A stretch of 64,000 nt of DNA. Source: Actinomadura rupiterrae (GTDB lineage Bacteria > Actinomycetota > Actinomycetes > Streptosporangiales > Streptosporangiaceae). Made by a program: the position numbers and the translations under genes. The stretch spans positions 558,001 to 622,000 of the forward strand of contig NZ_JAMZEA010000002.1 of assembly GCF_024172125.1 (NCBI RefSeq). The letters run 5' to 3'. A model generated the notes under the pieces. That model did not search any database, was not told where the DNA came from, and saw only the letters and a list, made by a program, of their open reading frames with translations. Shown here piece by piece: positions 63,326 through 64,000 of the stretch. The first letter of the stretch is position 1; each line of letters opens with the position of its first letter.

Positions 63326-63549
63326 CGCCGACCCACTCCTCGCCCGCGAACCGCCCGTTCCCGACCCCACCCCTACCCACCACCAAACCACCAGCTCTCC
63401 TGATATGGGAGATAATTCGGCAGCCGCCGTCCACCCCGCCATCCTCACCGCGCACGGTCGGCCCACACGTCTCAGCGCGAACTTCCGGAGGACGAGTCGT
63501 CCAACGCGCCCAGAAGCCGGACGCCACTGAGCTAGAGTCGTCGCCGTAA

Positions 63550-63588
63550 GCCCCGGGCCCGCCTCTGCATCGGCAAGCCGCCCGGGGC
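63550..63588 (-). terminator. Hairpin between the GNAT gene and glgX
   Basis: Arms gccccggg / cccggggc with a 23-nt loop. It lies about 120 bp beyond the GNAT stop and may end that transcript. The remaining 383-bp spacer holds the glgX promoter region, including an AT-rich atatgggagataatt, and no gene. Confidence 0.4.
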
Positions 63589-63708
63589 GCTGTTGTTCAC
63601 GGCATCAGAGACCCCTTGGCGAAAGACCGCCCGCCTCTACCGCGAGGCCTTGCCGCCCAAGGCGCTGTCACCCACGCGAAGCTCCGAGTGAGGCTTCCGT
63701 TCTGCGTC

Positions 63709-64000
63709 CTAGAGCGGGAGTTGCCAGATGGTTTCTTCGGCGGTGGTTCGGGGGGTGGGGTGCATGCCCAGTTTGGCCGCCACGGATTTGGACGGGGTGT
63801 TGTCCGGGTGGATGGAGGCGGTGATGGTGCGGACGTTGTGGGCCTTCAGCCAGGTGATGAGGGCTTCGGCGGCTTCGGTGGCGAAGCCGAAGCCCTGGTA
63901 GGGCATGGCGATGACCCAGGCGATGGAGGTCTCGGTCGGGGTGACGGTGGCCTGGACGGTGCCGACCGGCCGGCCGTCGCGGGAGCGGCGGACGATCCAG
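63709..64000 (-). CDS. GNAT-family N-acetyltransferase, 5' part outside the window
   Basis: The C-terminal 96 residues of a GNAT enzyme. They include a beta strand from VGTVQATVT to SIAWVIAMPYQGFG. The acetyl-CoA loop is degenerate (YQGFGFATEAAEALITWL), followed by VRTITASIHPDNTPSKSVAA, KLGM and TIWQLPL. This matches RimJ/RimL-like acetyltransferases. The frame stays open to the window edge, so the start is missing. Substrate unknown. Confidence 0.88.
   Translation of the reverse strand, partial: WIVRRSRDGRPVGTVQATVTPTETSIAWVIAMPYQGFGFATEAAEALITWLKAHNVRTITASIHPDNTPSKSVAAKLGMHPTPRTTAEETIWQLPL

Noticed and set aside
63531..63708. A small RNA or tRNA gene before the GNAT gene
   Set aside because: Only a GC-rich hairpin is visible; no conserved RNA secondary structure or CCA-type end could be drawn.

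Overview
The window is very GC-rich DNA with strong third-position GC bias, short spacers and frequent 1-4 bp gene overlaps. Together with maleylpyruvate-isomerase (mycothiol-type) families, a neocarzinostatin-family protein, a TraB-type integrative element and a leuA leader peptide, this points to a filamentous actinomycete. An Actinomadura/Streptosporangiales-like host is my guess; the sequence does not prove it. I saw no tRNA, rRNA or CRISPR array.

Layout. (1) 0-18 kb looks like the flank of a specialised-metabolism locus: an EHN-type epoxide hydrolase, an acyltransferase-3 with a soluble tail, two paralogous FAD monooxygenases, a secreted neocarzinostatin-family apoprotein, a SgcJ/EcaC-family protein, a group-D flavin hydroxylase, an exported alpha/beta hydrolase, a CPA2 antiporter, an MFS transporter and a DinB-like protein coupled to an acyl-CoA carboxylase carboxyltransferase. 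Chromoprotein + SgcF-like + SgcJ-like genes recall nine-membered enediyne clusters, but no PKS lies in the window; any core would be to the left. (2) 18-32 kb is ordinary chromosome: LLM/AraC operon, secreted X-prolyl dipeptidase, MFS transporter, leuA with a leader-peptide attenuator, a FadR-type regulator, and an aldehyde dehydrogenase/TetR divergent pair with two operators. (3) 32,298-50,020 is a 17.7 kb integrative and conjugative element. It sits in the 3' end of a second aldehyde dehydrogenase gene, whose last codons are restored by the element. (4) 50-64 kb is chromosome again: that aldehyde dehydrogenase, a HelD-like helicase, a PhoD phosphatase, a small accessory patch (XRE-like, SUKH-like, hypothetical), an ATP-dependent DNA ligase, glgX and a GNAT gene cut by the window edge.

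How the element seems to work. The right end has a tyrosine integrase translationally coupled to an XRE regulator, divergent from xis. From xis a ten-gene leftward operon runs through a zinc-ribbon protein, a CHC2/Toprim/RecA-type primase-helicase, a J-domain-like protein and a phage-flavoured module. The left half runs rightward: SWIM zinc-finger protein, small soluble proteins, a DUF2637-type membrane protein and a TraB/FtsK-like DNA pump. Just behind traB lie 8-bp GTGCACAC repeats, a good candidate for the transfer site clt. An XRE (DUF5919-like)/Nudix pair and a chain of four overlapping small genes follow. Hairpin-plus-strong-SD leaders recur in front of several element genes.

Starts were chosen by ribosome-binding site and overlap, so several differ from the longest open frame. 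Function calls rest on recognised motifs, not on searches.
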